The position numbers were made by a program, and so were the translations under genes. Of a stretch of 64,000 nucleotides of DNA, positions 34,451 through 43,915 are shown piece by piece. The stretch is from Oleispira sp036960605. GTDB lineage: Bacteria; Pseudomonadota; Gammaproteobacteria; Pseudomonadales; Oceanobacteraceae. Each line of letters opens with the position of its first letter. Positions within the stretch are counted from its first letter, which is position 1. The notes under the pieces are model-generated. The model worked only from the letters and a program-made list of their open reading frames with translations, ran no database searches and was not told where the DNA came from. The DNA is taken from NCBI GenBank assembly GCA_036960605.1, contig JBALXI010000012.1:36850-100849 (forward strand), given 5' to 3'.

Positions 34451-35146
34451 TTAATCGTCGCTAGTAGCGCCAATAATGTGCAGCAAAGCAGTGAACAAGT
34501 TGTAGATGTTCAAGTACAAGCTAACTGTCGCCATGATGTAGTTAGTTTCGCCACCATTGATGATACGGCTAGTATCAAACAAGATGAAGCCAGACATAAG
34601 CATGACAATCGCGCCAGACAAAGCAAGACGAAATAGGGAAACATCTACGTTGAAAAAGTAAGAAGCAACCATACCGCCAATCATGCCTACGATCACCACG
34701 ATCATGCCAGCAAACAAGAAACCGCGCATGAAAGAGAAGTCTTTCTTAGTGGTTAAAACATAAGCAGAAAGAGAGAAGAAAATAATCGCCGTTCCCCCTA
34801 ATGCCTGCATCACCATCTCAGAACCACCAGGTAAAGAAAGGTAGCGATTAAGCATAGGCCCAAGCGCTGCACCTAAAAGGCCAGTAAACAAAAATACGAC
34901 TGGAAGACCCATAGCGGTATTCGCCGTGCGTGGCAATACGAAGAATACGATGGCAAGAGCAGCCAAAGACATCATCATAGCAACGCCGCCGCCTAGATTC
35001 ATAGCCATTGAAATGCCTGCAGTCATCGCACTGAAAGCCAGTGTCATACTCAGTAGCATATAGGTATTACGTAATACCTTCTGACTCTCTGCACTGGTCG
35101 CAATTTGCGCTGTGCCTGTATTTACGTGTTCCATTTGCCGCTCCAT
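34451..35146 (-). CDS. Bax inhibitor-1 family membrane protein (YccA-like)
   Basis: 231 residues with seven membrane helices after a short polar N-terminus. BI-1/YccA signature: VLRNTYMLLSMTLAFSAMTAGI, the TGLLGAALGPML segment, ALGGTAIIFFSLSAYVLTTKKDFSFM, SGAIVMLMSGFILFDTSRII and the terminal SLYLNIYNLFTALLHI. E. coli YccA interacts with the FtsH protease. Single gene with a clear terminator directly downstream. Confidence 0.92.
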   Translation of the reverse strand: MERQMEHVNTGTAQIATSAESQKVLRNTYMLLSMTLAFSAMTAGISMAMNLGGGVAMMMSLAALAIVFFVLPRTANTAMGLPVVFLFTGLLGAALGPMLNRYLSLPGGSEMVMQALGGTAIIFFSLSAYVLTTKKDFSFMRGFLFAGMIVVIVGMIGGMVASYFFNVDVSLFRLALSGAIVMLMSGFILFDTSRIINGGETNYIMATVSLYLNIYNLFTALLHIIGATSDD

Positions 35147-35259
35147 TGATTATAATTTCGTGTACTAAGATTGATAATAAGGGTGTCACAGGGAATTTCA
35201 AGTGACAAACCCTTCTTATCTGCATGAACAAAGACTAATTTGTAATGTTAAGTCAGACC

Positions 35260-35742
35260 CTATGAATTAATGGCGATTAACTCAACCTCAAAGATCAATA
35301 CTGAACCACCCGGTATCGATCCTGCAGGACGACTGCCATAGGCCAACTTGCTTGGAATGAATAAGCGCATTTTTTCACCCACGACCATTAATTGCAAACC
35401 TTCTGTCCAACCGCGAATAACCTGATTCAGACCAAAGTCTAATGGCTGCCCACGATCAACTGAACTGTCGAATACCGTACCGTCTATTAAGGTACCGTGA
35501 TAATGCGCCAGAACTTTTGTTTTTGCTTGAGGATGCTCAGTGCCCGTGCCCGCTTGCAGCTGTAAATACTGCAAACCCGACTCGGTTTCCACAACCCCTT
35601 CTTTGTTCTTATTTTCTGCTAGAAATTCAACACCTGCATCGAGATTTCCGGCCACACTGGTGCCACTGGTTCCTGAAAATGCACGCCTTAAGGCATAGAT
35701 CAATAAAGCACCGATTACGATATAAAGAAAAGTCATCAACAT
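35260..35742 (-). CDS. Membrane-anchored FKBP-type peptidyl-prolyl isomerase
   Basis: 160 residues: one N-terminal membrane helix (about 3-20), a short linker and an FKBP domain (about 52-158) with ETESGLQYLQLQAG, VLAHYHGTLIDGTVFDSS, VIRGWTEGLQLMVVGEKMRLFIPSKLAYG and PGGSVLIFEVELI. The aromatic active-site residues are kept, so isomerase activity is expected. The domain may face cytosol or periplasm; topology is not decided by the sequence. Confidence 0.9.
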   Translation of the reverse strand: MLMTFLYIVIGALLIYALRRAFSGTSGTSVAGNLDAGVEFLAENKNKEGVVETESGLQYLQLQAGTGTEHPQAKTKVLAHYHGTLIDGTVFDSSVDRGQPLDFGLNQVIRGWTEGLQLMVVGEKMRLFIPSKLAYGSRPAGSIPGGSVLIFEVELIAINS

Positions 35743-35834
35743 AAAAAATCCCCTGGAAAGTTAATTGCAGAGGATTTTAACAGAAGCTAGAAGCATGCGC
35801 CTCAAGAAGCAGACGTTCTATTTTCTAGCAGGCA

Positions 35835-37340
35835 TTAAACAGTTTCTTTCGCATTGGCTTCTACAGCTAACGGAATAATACGGAAATGCGTTACCGCAAA
35901 AGCGATACAGAATAACGGACCGAGTAAATTAAAGAAGGCGTATGGCAAATAAGACAATGTCGCTACACCCAAAGTACCAGCCATGTATGCACCACAAGTA
36001 TTCCAAGGAATAAGCGGTGATGTCATCGTGGCTGAATCTTCCAACGTACGCGAAAGATTCTGCGGTGCTAAACCACGCTTCGCATACTCCAATTTAAACA
36101 TGCGGCCCGGTAATACGATCGCAATATACTGATCTGCCGTCATCACATTAGCACCAATACAGGTAAATACAGTGGTGATGATCAAGCCCGTCGTCGACTC
36201 AATGGAGCTCATAATGGCCGCTAGAATACGCTGTAATAATCCTACAGTTTCCATTACCGAACCAAATGCCATCGCACATAAGATCAGCCAAACTGTATTT
36301 AACATACTGCTCATACCACCGCGTGATAACAAGCTATCCAATGCTTCGTTACCGATGTTCGACTTATAACCATCAAACAGCACTTTCCAAACCGCTAGAA
36401 TGCTTTGCTCGATACCTGATAAACCCGCACTAAAACCGGATGCCAGTACAAAGCGGCTGACAGATTCTGGTTGAAAAATAACTGCGAACAAACCGCCTAA
36501 TAAAGCACCGGCTAGAATCGTTGGTAATGCAGGGACTTTTAACCAAGCCAAAGCAAAAACAAAAACAACAGGCAATAACAAATGCAGACCGATTGTGAAG
36601 TTAGCATCTAAGCCTTCCATCGTTTCACGAATCGATTGAGCAGACGCTAAAGAAGGCTCACCTCCCATAACCGTAAATAATATTAACGCCAGCACAAAAC
36701 TTGGGATCGTTGTCCAAAGTAAATTTTGAATATGCACGAATAACGGCGTATCGGTTACAGCAGAGGCTAGGTTAGTAGTATCCGATAAGGGTGATAATTT
36801 ATCACCAAAATACGCACCCGAAATAACAGCACCGGCTGCAATTGCAGGGTCAAGCTGCATCGCTGTTGCCATGCCCATAAACGCAACACCCAAGGTGCCC
36901 GCGACAGTCCAGGAACTGCCAATACTCATTGCAGCAATCGCACACACCAAACACGCTGCAGCGTAGAACCATTCTGCACTGATCAGCATAAGGCCATAAT
37001 AGATTAAACTCTGCACGGTGCCTGATAACATCCAGCTACCAATCAATGAACCAACAACCAACAAAATAAGTACTGCAATCATGGCATTAGAAATACCATC
37101 AATAATGCCTTGCTCGATGACGCTCCATTTAAAGCCCATTCTCACCCCAATCATTGATGCGACGGCAGCGGCGATGAGTAAGCCAATTTGATTACCACCA
37201 TAAGATGAGTCATCAGCAAAGTAATAGACCGACGCGGCCAACATGATCATCAATAAGATCACTGGCAGTAAGGCTAAAGTGAGTGAAATGGGTTTATCGC
37301 TTGCGGTACCTAAAGGTACATTTGGAATCGGAGTAGACAT
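35835..37340 (-). CDS. nhaC: NhaC-family Na+/H+ antiporter
   Basis: 501 residues, 11-12 membrane helices. NhaC features: the paired halves, GSWMLSGTVQSLIYYGL, SSWTVAGTLGVAFMGMA, AGAVISGAYFGDKLSPLSDTTNLA in the middle and TMTSPLIPWNTCGAYMAGTLGV near the C-terminus. It exchanges cytosolic Na+ for protons, or possibly malate/lactate in some relatives. Together with NqrM elsewhere in the window it points to a sodium-using marine lifestyle. Confidence 0.93.
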   Translation of the reverse strand: MSTPIPNVPLGTASDKPISLTLALLPVILLMIMLAASVYYFADDSSYGGNQIGLLIAAAVASMIGVRMGFKWSVIEQGIIDGISNAMIAVLILLVVGSLIGSWMLSGTVQSLIYYGLMLISAEWFYAAACLVCAIAAMSIGSSWTVAGTLGVAFMGMATAMQLDPAIAAGAVISGAYFGDKLSPLSDTTNLASAVTDTPLFVHIQNLLWTTIPSFVLALILFTVMGGEPSLASAQSIRETMEGLDANFTIGLHLLLPVVFVFALAWLKVPALPTILAGALLGGLFAVIFQPESVSRFVLASGFSAGLSGIEQSILAVWKVLFDGYKSNIGNEALDSLLSRGGMSSMLNTVWLILCAMAFGSVMETVGLLQRILAAIMSSIESTTGLIITTVFTCIGANVMTADQYIAIVLPGRMFKLEYAKRGLAPQNLSRTLEDSATMTSPLIPWNTCGAYMAGTLGVATLSYLPYAFFNLLGPLFCIAFAVTHFRIIPLAVEANAKETV

Positions 37341-37421
37341 AAAAACTCTTAATTTAATCGAATTGCCATATTCTAACTAATTAGTTAACTTTTTATAATA
37401 AGCGGATGTATTAAATGAACG

Positions 37422-38003
37422 TTAAAACGCAAGTTTTGCACCTAATTGTAATGAACTTGAGAATAAGTCATCAAAGTCAGTCTGAGTAAATTCAATATAC
37501 AGCCCAACATCCTCCTCACTCCCGGTCGGGAAAGTAAAGCCTAGGGTATTTAATTCTGAACAGCCCTTCTTTGACCAGGGCTGTACTAGGCCGGTTAATA
37601 CCGCAGACCAACAATGACGACCATAGCGATAATAAGGCCCAGAACTTAATACTGAGTTCGCATTTTCAATCGGCCACTGCACTGCGACTTCCCAAGAGAC
37701 ACTTAAGCCATCAAACAATCCGACGTTCTGTCGCTCAGAATCTTCATTCGGGTCACGCTTGGATTGATTCTCACTGCTCCACGACCAAATCCCAACCTGA
37801 GTACTTAAAAAAGGTAACCATTGAATACCAACCCCTGTTTTGATCAATTCACTGGCCGCGCCTTGATCAGAATCATCAATAACATGAACACCGACCCCCA
37901 GCGCAAGATCAACATAGGTAACGGGTGCAGCAAAGACCTTGCTTGGAAGAATAACGATTAGAAAGGTCGCGCTGAAAAAGTGCCTAATGGAACCCTGCTT
38001 CAT
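37422..38003 (-). CDS. Predicted outer-membrane beta-barrel protein
   Basis: 193 residues with a cleavable signal peptide (FSATFLIVILPSKVFAAP). The mature part alternates hydrophobic/polar residues in strand-sized pieces, such as YVDLALGVGVHVI, TGVGIQWLPFLSTQVGIWSWS and SLQLGAKLAF, ending in a C-terminal phenylalanine as outer-membrane barrels do. Two cysteines (CWSAV and GCSEL) could form a disulfide. Family not recognised. It follows the upstream gene by one base, so the two are co-transcribed. Confidence 0.7.
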   Translation of the reverse strand: MKQGSIRHFFSATFLIVILPSKVFAAPVTYVDLALGVGVHVIDDSDQGAASELIKTGVGIQWLPFLSTQVGIWSWSSENQSKRDPNEDSERQNVGLFDGLSVSWEVAVQWPIENANSVLSSGPYYRYGRHCWSAVLTGLVQPWSKKGCSELNTLGFTFPTGSEEDVGLYIEFTQTDFDDLFSSSLQLGAKLAF

Positions 38004-38004
38004 A

Positions 38005-38502
38005 TCAACTCCTCAACGATATGATCAATTCAGCTAATGATTGAATCTTAATATTAGATAGCTGACGATAATCAAAATAGGGGCACACAATGATTTTTTG
38101 TGGGCGATTGACCGCAAAATCTTTATCTAACCACTCTAACGCAGTCCCTTCCAATATGCCCTCAGAAAAAGACTTACCCATAACGATATGTATCCACTTA
38201 TCGGTAATTACGGATGAGCTACTTATAGATGAGCTAGCAAGATGCAACTCGGTGCCACTGCCCTGTTGTAATAAAGTCTGATCGCGATAATCCTGCCAGC
38301 GTATATGTTGCTGCAATAAAGGATGATGAGTCTTTTCAGCCAAGCAATAAATGAGTTTGGCATAGACGTTAAATATTTTACGCCAGTGATTACCCGTCTC
38401 AGTGCCGATTCGTTTTATTTCTCCAGACTGCAAACGGTCAAGCACGTCCACGTTGAGGTAATCCTCCAAGGGAGGGCGATTTGCCAGATAAACTTTTATC
38501 AT
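38005..38502 (-). CDS. Conserved hypothetical protein (possibly DUF6942)
   Basis: 165 residues, no signal peptide or membrane helix. Conserved-looking features are HWRKIFNVYAKLIY in the first half, WIHIVMGKSFSEGIL in the middle and IIVCPYFDYRQLSNIKIQSLAELI at the end. I associate the ending with DUF6942, with moderate certainty. A Ser-rich stretch (ASSSISSSSVIT) is coded by an imperfect short repeat. Overlap/spacing with the downstream barrel gene suggests an operon. Confidence 0.7.
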   Translation of the reverse strand: MIKVYLANRPPLEDYLNVDVLDRLQSGEIKRIGTETGNHWRKIFNVYAKLIYCLAEKTHHPLLQQHIRWQDYRDQTLLQQGSGTELHLASSSISSSSVITDKWIHIVMGKSFSEGILEGTALEWLDKDFAVNRPQKIIVCPYFDYRQLSNIKIQSLAELIISLRS

Positions 38503-38637
38503 TACGCCTTACTGTCCTAATTTCTAACCCACTGTTTTTTATGCGCTGAATATTTAATGCGCTAGATCAATCAACCCCAGTGTAACTGATATATAGTGAA
38601 AATTGATTTTACCGTGTCACTTTGCGTAGAGAGCCCC

Positions 38638-39873
38638 ATGCCACAATCAGCCCATAACACGCCTAAAGACCCACTCCCAATTTGGCAGGGCGCCTTTCGC
38701 CCGTTCTTTCTGGCGGCGAGCATTTTCATCACACTGGGGTTTATTGTATGGGCATTAGTTTTGTCCAATAGCCTGCCCGGCAACTTGGCTCAGCACCACC
38801 CCTATGGTGGCTGGTTGGTATGGCACAGTCATGAAATGATTTTTGGTTTTGTCCAAGCCATTGCTATTGGATTCTTATTAACCGCATCGCGAAACTGGAC
38901 TGGGCAAATCGGTATTTCAAACAGCATGCTTAAGATCATTGTTTTATGCTGGTTAAGTGCTCGTATCGCTTGGTTTATTCCTGCAATACCAACGCTGCTA
39001 TTAATGCTGCTCGATGCTTCTGCTCCTTTACTGTCAGCCTTTGGCCTAGCGCAAATTCTAGCCATGGGTGAAAAACACAATGGCAAAGGCAGCCAAAAGC
39101 ACAACTGGCCTTTTGTTATATTACTCACGGCTTTTGCCTTGATTCAGATTGTTTTTCATTTACTACTGATTTTTCAAGCTGAATACATCACTCTGCTAAT
39201 GCAAGTCGCTGTTCTGATTATGGCAGCGATGACATTCTGGGTTTCAGGGCGCGTTCTGCCCTTCTTTACTCGTGCACGCTTACAGGCACCGGCACGCGAC
39301 TTACCAAAAGGCTTGCTAGAGTTTTCAATGACATCAAGCTGGCTAATTATTCCTTTTTACCTAGCCGCTCAATATGTTGATATGACGGCCCTCAGTATAA
39401 TCACTGCGATGATCGCCCTCTGCGCAGCAGTCTCTCAAAGCTATCGTCTAGCCTTATTTTATCGCACGGGAGTCACTCAAGAGCCAATGCTTTGGTCACT
39501 CTACCTCGCGTTTGCATGGCTCATCGCAGGCTATACCTTGATCGCCATTGACCTGCTAATGGGCATTAAGGATTTATCGACAGGTATGCAACTTCCATGG
39601 CTTCATGCCATGACGATTGGAGGCTTACTTTCAATGATTATTAGTATGATGGCGCGGATCAGCTTGGGACATACCGGGCGAAAAATACGAGCCCTTCCTT
39701 ATATGGCGCTTTGCTTTACGTTATTACAAATCGCCACACTTATTCGCTTAATTGGGCCATCCGTGGCACCAGAGATATCTTACATGCTAGCAATTTTCTG
39801 CATCATCTCAGCTCTCGCCATCTTTTTATTCCATTACGGAAAAATCTTATGGCTACCGAGAGCTGATGGCTAG
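38638..39873 (+). CDS. nnrS: NnrS family membrane protein
   Basis: 411 residues from ATG 38638, preceded by GAGAG; a GTG at 38596 would add 14 and is less likely since NnrS proteins start shortly before the conserved PIWQGAFRPFFL. About 12 membrane helices. Characteristic: WHSHEMIFGFVQAIAIGFLLTA with possible haem/Cu-ligand histidines, FWVSGRVLPFFTRARL, and WLHAMTIGGLLSMIISMMARISLGHTGR. NnrS is tied to nitric-oxide stress and denitrification in other bacteria. No nitrite, NO or nitrate reductase genes or Nnr/NsrR regulators lie nearby. Confidence 0.92.
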   Translation: MPQSAHNTPKDPLPIWQGAFRPFFLAASIFITLGFIVWALVLSNSLPGNLAQHHPYGGWLVWHSHEMIFGFVQAIAIGFLLTASRNWTGQIGISNSMLKIIVLCWLSARIAWFIPAIPTLLLMLLDASAPLLSAFGLAQILAMGEKHNGKGSQKHNWPFVILLTAFALIQIVFHLLLIFQAEYITLLMQVAVLIMAAMTFWVSGRVLPFFTRARLQAPARDLPKGLLEFSMTSSWLIIPFYLAAQYVDMTALSIITAMIALCAAVSQSYRLALFYRTGVTQEPMLWSLYLAFAWLIAGYTLIAIDLLMGIKDLSTGMQLPWLHAMTIGGLLSMIISMMARISLGHTGRKIRALPYMALCFTLLQIATLIRLIGPSVAPEISYMLAIFCIISALAIFLFHYGKILWLPRADG

Positions 39874-39888
39874 CCCAAGGATACTATT

Positions 39889-40575
39889 CTACCAAGGCAG
39901 AACTTCACCATTGGAGTGCCAGAAGCTGCCGGTATTGTCTAAATTCAGCTCTTCGATTCGTTGAGCTAAACCTGCAGCAGCTTGTGCTGGCGTAAGATCG
40001 CCATTAAAACCGACCATACGAGTCTGAACGAAACCAGGGTGCAATAAAGCAACCGCGACACCTTTTGGCTTAAGATCAATCGCCAGTGTTTTACCAAACG
40101 CATTCAACGCCGCTTTGGATGCACGGTAGCCATAATAAGCACCGGAACCATTATCAGCAATCGAACCCATGCGGCTAGTAATCATGGCGACCTTGCTGCC
40201 TTCCCATAACATGCTTTGGAAAGCATGAGTTACGCGTAAAGGAGCAATCGCATTAATCTCTAACTGAGTCTGAATGCTATCAAAATCCATAGCGTCTAAG
40301 GACTCATTCATAAAGACCCCGGCATTATTAATCAGCAGATCAATTTTCTGACCGGAGTCAGAATTAATCAAGGTACTGGCTAATACTTCAGCAACCATGG
40401 CGATTGAATCTTCAGAGCGCACATCAATATCACTGATGACCATATCGGCAATATCATCTAACTCTTCTGATGACTCACGGCAAATAGCAATAACAGTACA
40501 ATCTGCTTCACGATAATGTTTTGCCAACTCCAAACCAATGCCACGATTAGCACCGGTTATAACGACGTTCTTCAT
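39889..40575 (-). CDS. Short-chain dehydrogenase/reductase
   Basis: 228-residue classical SDR: NAD(P)-binding TGANRGIGLEL, NNAG, and catalytic YxxxK as YYGYRASKAALNAF, preceded by the SRMGS serine. Closely like the C-factor-type SDRs that carry these motifs at this length; substrate not known. Convergent with nnrS (15-base gap) and 35 bases downstream of the phospholipase-D-like gene on the same strand. Confidence 0.9.
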   Translation of the reverse strand: MKNVVITGANRGIGLELAKHYREADCTVIAICRESSEELDDIADMVISDIDVRSEDSIAMVAEVLASTLINSDSGQKIDLLINNAGVFMNESLDAMDFDSIQTQLEINAIAPLRVTHAFQSMLWEGSKVAMITSRMGSIADNGSGAYYGYRASKAALNAFGKTLAIDLKPKGVAVALLHPGFVQTRMVGFNGDLTPAQAAAGLAQRIEELNLDNTGSFWHSNGEVLPW

Positions 40576-40609
40576 TTTGTTCTCCAGTTAATCCAGCACA
40601 CGGATTAAA

Positions 40610-42286
40610 TTATAGGGTGCAAATACCTGTTTCAAAATCGACCGCTGCGGAGCCTTTTGAGTTAGCCCAAAGAGGCAGCGCATAATGTGTTTTATATTCT
40701 AAAGCTGCCTTCTCATCTTCAACAATATAGCCAAAGTCTTGTAGGGTTGCTGGATATAAGTTCTTCGATCCAATATAAAAAGCGGCATCATCAACAGCCA
40801 CTGTTTTTGCATGATTAGCAATCTTATTGCCATTCTCCCAAGCAACAACGCCAGAAGCAATATTCAATGGAGCCAATTGCAAATTAGCACAAACTTTAGC
40901 TTGAGCCTGTGAGGTTGATAGACCTGCACGCGACTTAATCTTACGAACCAATACGTCGGTTATCTCTGCCATGTTCTTCATATTTGAATAAGGAGCGGTT
41001 AACCCTTGCGTTGCGCCTGGGGAACTAACCACAATTTTAATCTTAATACCTTGCTCAAGCTGATCGGCTAATACATCAAATAAGCGCGCGTCGTAATAAG
41101 AATTAGCGAACGGCGGAGCACACGGAGCAATCAAATCTTGCTGAGAAATAAATACTGATGTTTTCGCACTGGCAATCAAGGCACGCAAACCCGCTTCTTC
41201 CGGATTGGCGACGGTATAGGCTTCATTTTCATTAACATAATCAGTGAAGATCCATGAACAATCCGCTTTGCTATCATCAGCACTCGGCAAACCATTACGG
41301 TCACCTCCAGGAGTTTCCATACCAAAGCCCAAACCACCTAAGGCTAATACTTCTACAGTACCAAAGCCAATACTTTCAGGCGCAGAGAAAGTTGCTGGGC
41401 AGGCAGACACGGCAGCCGTAGAAACAAGATCAACATAAAAAGTCGAATTAACAACGCCATCACCCCAACGACAAGAAAAACCCCACAATAAATCGGCAAA
41501 GTTTTGCGCGCTACGGCTAGCAGGTCCTTCTAAGCGCATGGTTAAATCACTGATCGGATTGGCCACTTGCCCATAAGCAGATTCCCATAAGTTATGACCA
41601 CCGACAATGCTCGTTTTGCCATCTACGGCAATGATTTTGGAGTGATTCCAAGAATACAACCAGCTGGTTTCAACACCAGCGACTGAAATTTTAATATTCT
41701 CTGCACTGCTGCCTAAATCAGCCTTAAGACGTTTCATATAGTTATGCGCTGTTTCGGTATAAGGCGTATTAAAATTGCCTAATACCGGTGGCGTCCCCCC
41801 TAAGATACGAATTTGAACCGCTGGCTGTGCTGCATAAGCGGCTTTAATTCCCGCAACAATTGCGCGCTGAAATATACCATCGGGGTAAGTCACTAAAGTT
41901 GTGATATCCACCCAGTATTGGGCATTAGAAATATCCTGTTCGATGGTATTGGCGAAATGCGTTAGAGCGCCGGTATCTGAACAACCTGCATCGCCCCAGC
42001 AATTAGGCGTTTGCAATAACCAAGAATCTGATTGCTGACCATAACCGGCAATTTTATTACCTTGAGTACGCTGCCATACAGAATTTTTTGATAACGGCGC
42101 CAGTTGATTAAGTGCCGACTCAACAAAATCGATATGCGGAGTATTTGACGCGGTGGCGAAACTGACGGGTAAACAAACAGCAGCCATAACGAGCATAAAA
42201 GTATTTATTATTATTTGGAGTTTACGTGATGATGTCTGCAATAGACTTTCCGATACTTCTTGCAGCAATTGTTTCTTGATATTCAT
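40610..42286 (-). CDS. Secreted phospholipase D-like protein
   Basis: 558 residues from ATG 42286 (AAGGA eight bases upstream); longer starts at 42295 and 42349 lack a proper site. After a signal peptide (TFMLVMAAVCLPVSFATAS) come two PLD catalytic repeats: HSKIIAVDG (His about 215) and HAKTVAVDD (His about 492), both HxKxxxxD, the second with Asp in place of the usual Gly. Several cysteine pairs suggest an extracytoplasmic, disulfide-containing enzyme. Substrate could be phospholipid or nucleic acid, as in the PLD superfamily generally. The SDR gene downstream may be co-transcribed. Confidence 0.83.
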   Translation of the reverse strand: MNIKKQLLQEVSESLLQTSSRKLQIIINTFMLVMAAVCLPVSFATASNTPHIDFVESALNQLAPLSKNSVWQRTQGNKIAGYGQQSDSWLLQTPNCWGDAGCSDTGALTHFANTIEQDISNAQYWVDITTLVTYPDGIFQRAIVAGIKAAYAAQPAVQIRILGGTPPVLGNFNTPYTETAHNYMKRLKADLGSSAENIKISVAGVETSWLYSWNHSKIIAVDGKTSIVGGHNLWESAYGQVANPISDLTMRLEGPASRSAQNFADLLWGFSCRWGDGVVNSTFYVDLVSTAAVSACPATFSAPESIGFGTVEVLALGGLGFGMETPGGDRNGLPSADDSKADCSWIFTDYVNENEAYTVANPEEAGLRALIASAKTSVFISQQDLIAPCAPPFANSYYDARLFDVLADQLEQGIKIKIVVSSPGATQGLTAPYSNMKNMAEITDVLVRKIKSRAGLSTSQAQAKVCANLQLAPLNIASGVVAWENGNKIANHAKTVAVDDAAFYIGSKNLYPATLQDFGYIVEDEKAALEYKTHYALPLWANSKGSAAVDFETGICTL

Positions 42287-42390
42287 GATTTGCATCCTTT
42301 CCACTTTTAACGGGTGGCGGATACTATAGAGCTTGAGAAGAACTCTCAAGACAAAACGTTAACGGCGGTTAAAATAGTTAAGCCATTGTT

Positions 42391-43041
42391 TTATAAACGC
42401 TTTTTCTTCTCTTTAAAGCGAGGCAACTTAACGCCCTTACGAATGGCATAACCTCGAATAATTAAAATACTGCTACTAGCAATCAGGCTAGCGGTCAATT
42501 CTGCGACTTCATTTTCAACCATTAAAATATACAACCAACTGCCTAGCCACGACGCAGTGGCAAATAGAGGACTGCGAAAAACCCACGGTTCTTCGTTGCA
42601 TAAAACATCGCGTAATATCCCGCCCATGACTCCGGTAATAACACCCAAAAAGCTAGCGACCAACCAAGAGGCGCCTAAATTCAACGCCGCTTCAGTACCA
42701 ATAATACTGAATAAAGCCAAACCAATCGCATCCAGTATTAAGAAAGTACGAACCGGCATCACCAACCAACGCGCTAGAATAAACACACTGGTTGCGGCAA
42801 TGATCGCGACCAACAAATACAATTCATCAGCAAGCCAAAAAACAGGACGATCCAGCAACATATCTCGTATCGAACCGCCGCCCAAAGCCGCCGCTAACGC
42901 AACTACAATCACGCCAAATAAATCAAAGCGCTTTGCACCCGCTTCAACCACAGCGGCGCCCGCCATCGCAGCAACCGCAGCCATACCTAACCAATAGGTG
43001 ACGAGAGAGTAATTTTCAATAGAGAATGTTGCCAAATTCAT
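42391..43041 (-). CDS. UPF0126/TRIC-type membrane protein
   Basis: 216 residues with seven membrane helices in two repeats, each bearing the family motif GGxxRD (GGGSIRDMLLDRPVFW and GGILRDVLCNEEPWVF). Related bacterial proteins include YicG and YadS and have been described as cation or glycine channels. It ends in a Lys-rich tail (RFKEKKKRL). Ten bases after the upstream small gene, so probably co-transcribed with it. Confidence 0.9.
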   Translation of the reverse strand: MNLATFSIENYSLVTYWLGMAAVAAMAGAAVVEAGAKRFDLFGVIVVALAAALGGGSIRDMLLDRPVFWLADELYLLVAIIAATSVFILARWLVMPVRTFLILDAIGLALFSIIGTEAALNLGASWLVASFLGVITGVMGGILRDVLCNEEPWVFRSPLFATASWLGSWLYILMVENEVAELTASLIASSSILIIRGYAIRKGVKLPRFKEKKKRL

Positions 43042-43051
43042 GATGCGCTGC

Positions 43052-43366
43052 TCACTCGATAACTGGAATTCCGCGACGAATATCCAACAGATAATGGCCG
43101 TAGACTTCTTTTTTCTCGAGATCTAAAACCAGTGCCATCGCAATTTCAGCATATTGAGATTGAATCAGAACGTGTTCGAATTGATTACCCATGCGATAAA
43201 CATGACCCACCACACCGGCAGTGCAATCATTCTCACCAAAGTCTTCAGCAGGAATCGCTTCAACATAAGCCCAAAAATCAAATACTGGCTCACCGGCTTC
43301 AATTTTTTCAGGCTTACCAATTTTAGTCGCGTGAAATTCTTCAGATGTTAATTTACGTGTATTCAT
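43052..43366 (-). CDS. Conserved hypothetical protein
   Basis: 104 residues from ATG 43366, with GGGG about eight bases upstream; longer starts to 43438 look like leader. Mixed alpha/beta, acidic, no membrane segment. Recognisable pieces are GEPVFDFWAYVEAIPAEDFG, AGVVGHVYRMGNQFEHVLIQ and YGHYLLDIRRGIPV. I do not recognise the family. Placed directly upstream of the UPF0126 membrane protein gene. Confidence 0.72.
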   Translation of the reverse strand: MNTRKLTSEEFHATKIGKPEKIEAGEPVFDFWAYVEAIPAEDFGENDCTAGVVGHVYRMGNQFEHVLIQSQYAEIAMALVLDLEKKEVYGHYLLDIRRGIPVIE

Positions 43367-43493
43367 ACTTAGCCCCATGCTATCGACATTCTGTCTTATT
43401 TTGAGTTTGTTATACCGAAAGCAAACAAACCTGACCACTTAACAGTAAAACTGATGCAACTATTCAGCAGGTTTTATCAATAATTCCTGCTAA

Positions 43494-43808
43494 TTAATAT
43501 TTAAATTTAGCCGGTTTAGTTCGGCATTTATTATTCCAACACACAGGAATTTGATCTTTCGGACAATGAAACTGCTGATTACTCCCCGGTAGCTGATCAA
43601 GCCTATCTTGAATAATCTGAGCCATATATTGATTAACCACGATATTACAGCCCGTAAGACCATAATCTCCAAGATTGACACAATCATCATCGACATCACA
43701 AAACCGAGCTTCAACAATCTCTCGATTCAAAGAAAGCTGACCCTCAGCCATTGAGAATAATGGCCAAAGTAGTATTGACATAACTACTAGTAATTTTCTC
43801 ATATTCAA
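43494..43808 (-). CDS. Small secreted Cys-containing hypothetical protein
   Basis: 104 residues (102 if started at the ATG at 43802). A signal peptide (LLVVMSILLWPLFSMA) is followed by a mature part with cysteines in FCDVDDDCVN, TGCNIVV, FHCPKDQIPVCWNNKC, six in all, likely paired in disulfides in the periplasm. The DxDxDC pattern resembles a small Cys-rich domain seen in secreted proteins. Family not identified. Lies downstream of aspS on the same strand, beyond a terminator hairpin. Confidence 0.7.
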   Translation of the reverse strand: MNMRKLLVVMSILLWPLFSMAEGQLSLNREIVEARFCDVDDDCVNLGDYGLTGCNIVVNQYMAQIIQDRLDQLPGSNQQFHCPKDQIPVCWNNKCRTKPAKFKY

Positions 43809-43860
43809 TCCATGCCTATTGCGGCTTTTGATTACGGAACATCGCTAATAAAACCCAGAA

Positions 43861-43892
43861 ATATAAACGGGAGCCTAAGCTCCCGTTTATAT
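43861..43892 (-). terminator. Hairpin after aspS
   Basis: Perfect 14-bp stem ATATAAACGGGAGC / GCTCCCGTTTATAT with loop CTAA, starting 24 bases after the aspS stop. The U-rich tract is incorporated in the lower stem rather than following it, so strength is uncertain. Confidence 0.7.
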
Positions 43893-43915
43893 TGACTGAG
43901 ATGACCTAATACAGA

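Noticed and set aside
38540..38600. Possible FNR/Anr box before nnrS (GATCAATCAA)
   Set aside because: The left half-site TTGAT is missing, so it does not fit TTGAT-N4-ATCAA.
43490..43717. Overlapping minus-strand frame beside the small secreted protein gene
   Set aside because: It is a shifted frame of the 43494-43808 gene, which alone has a proper signal peptide and ordered cysteines.
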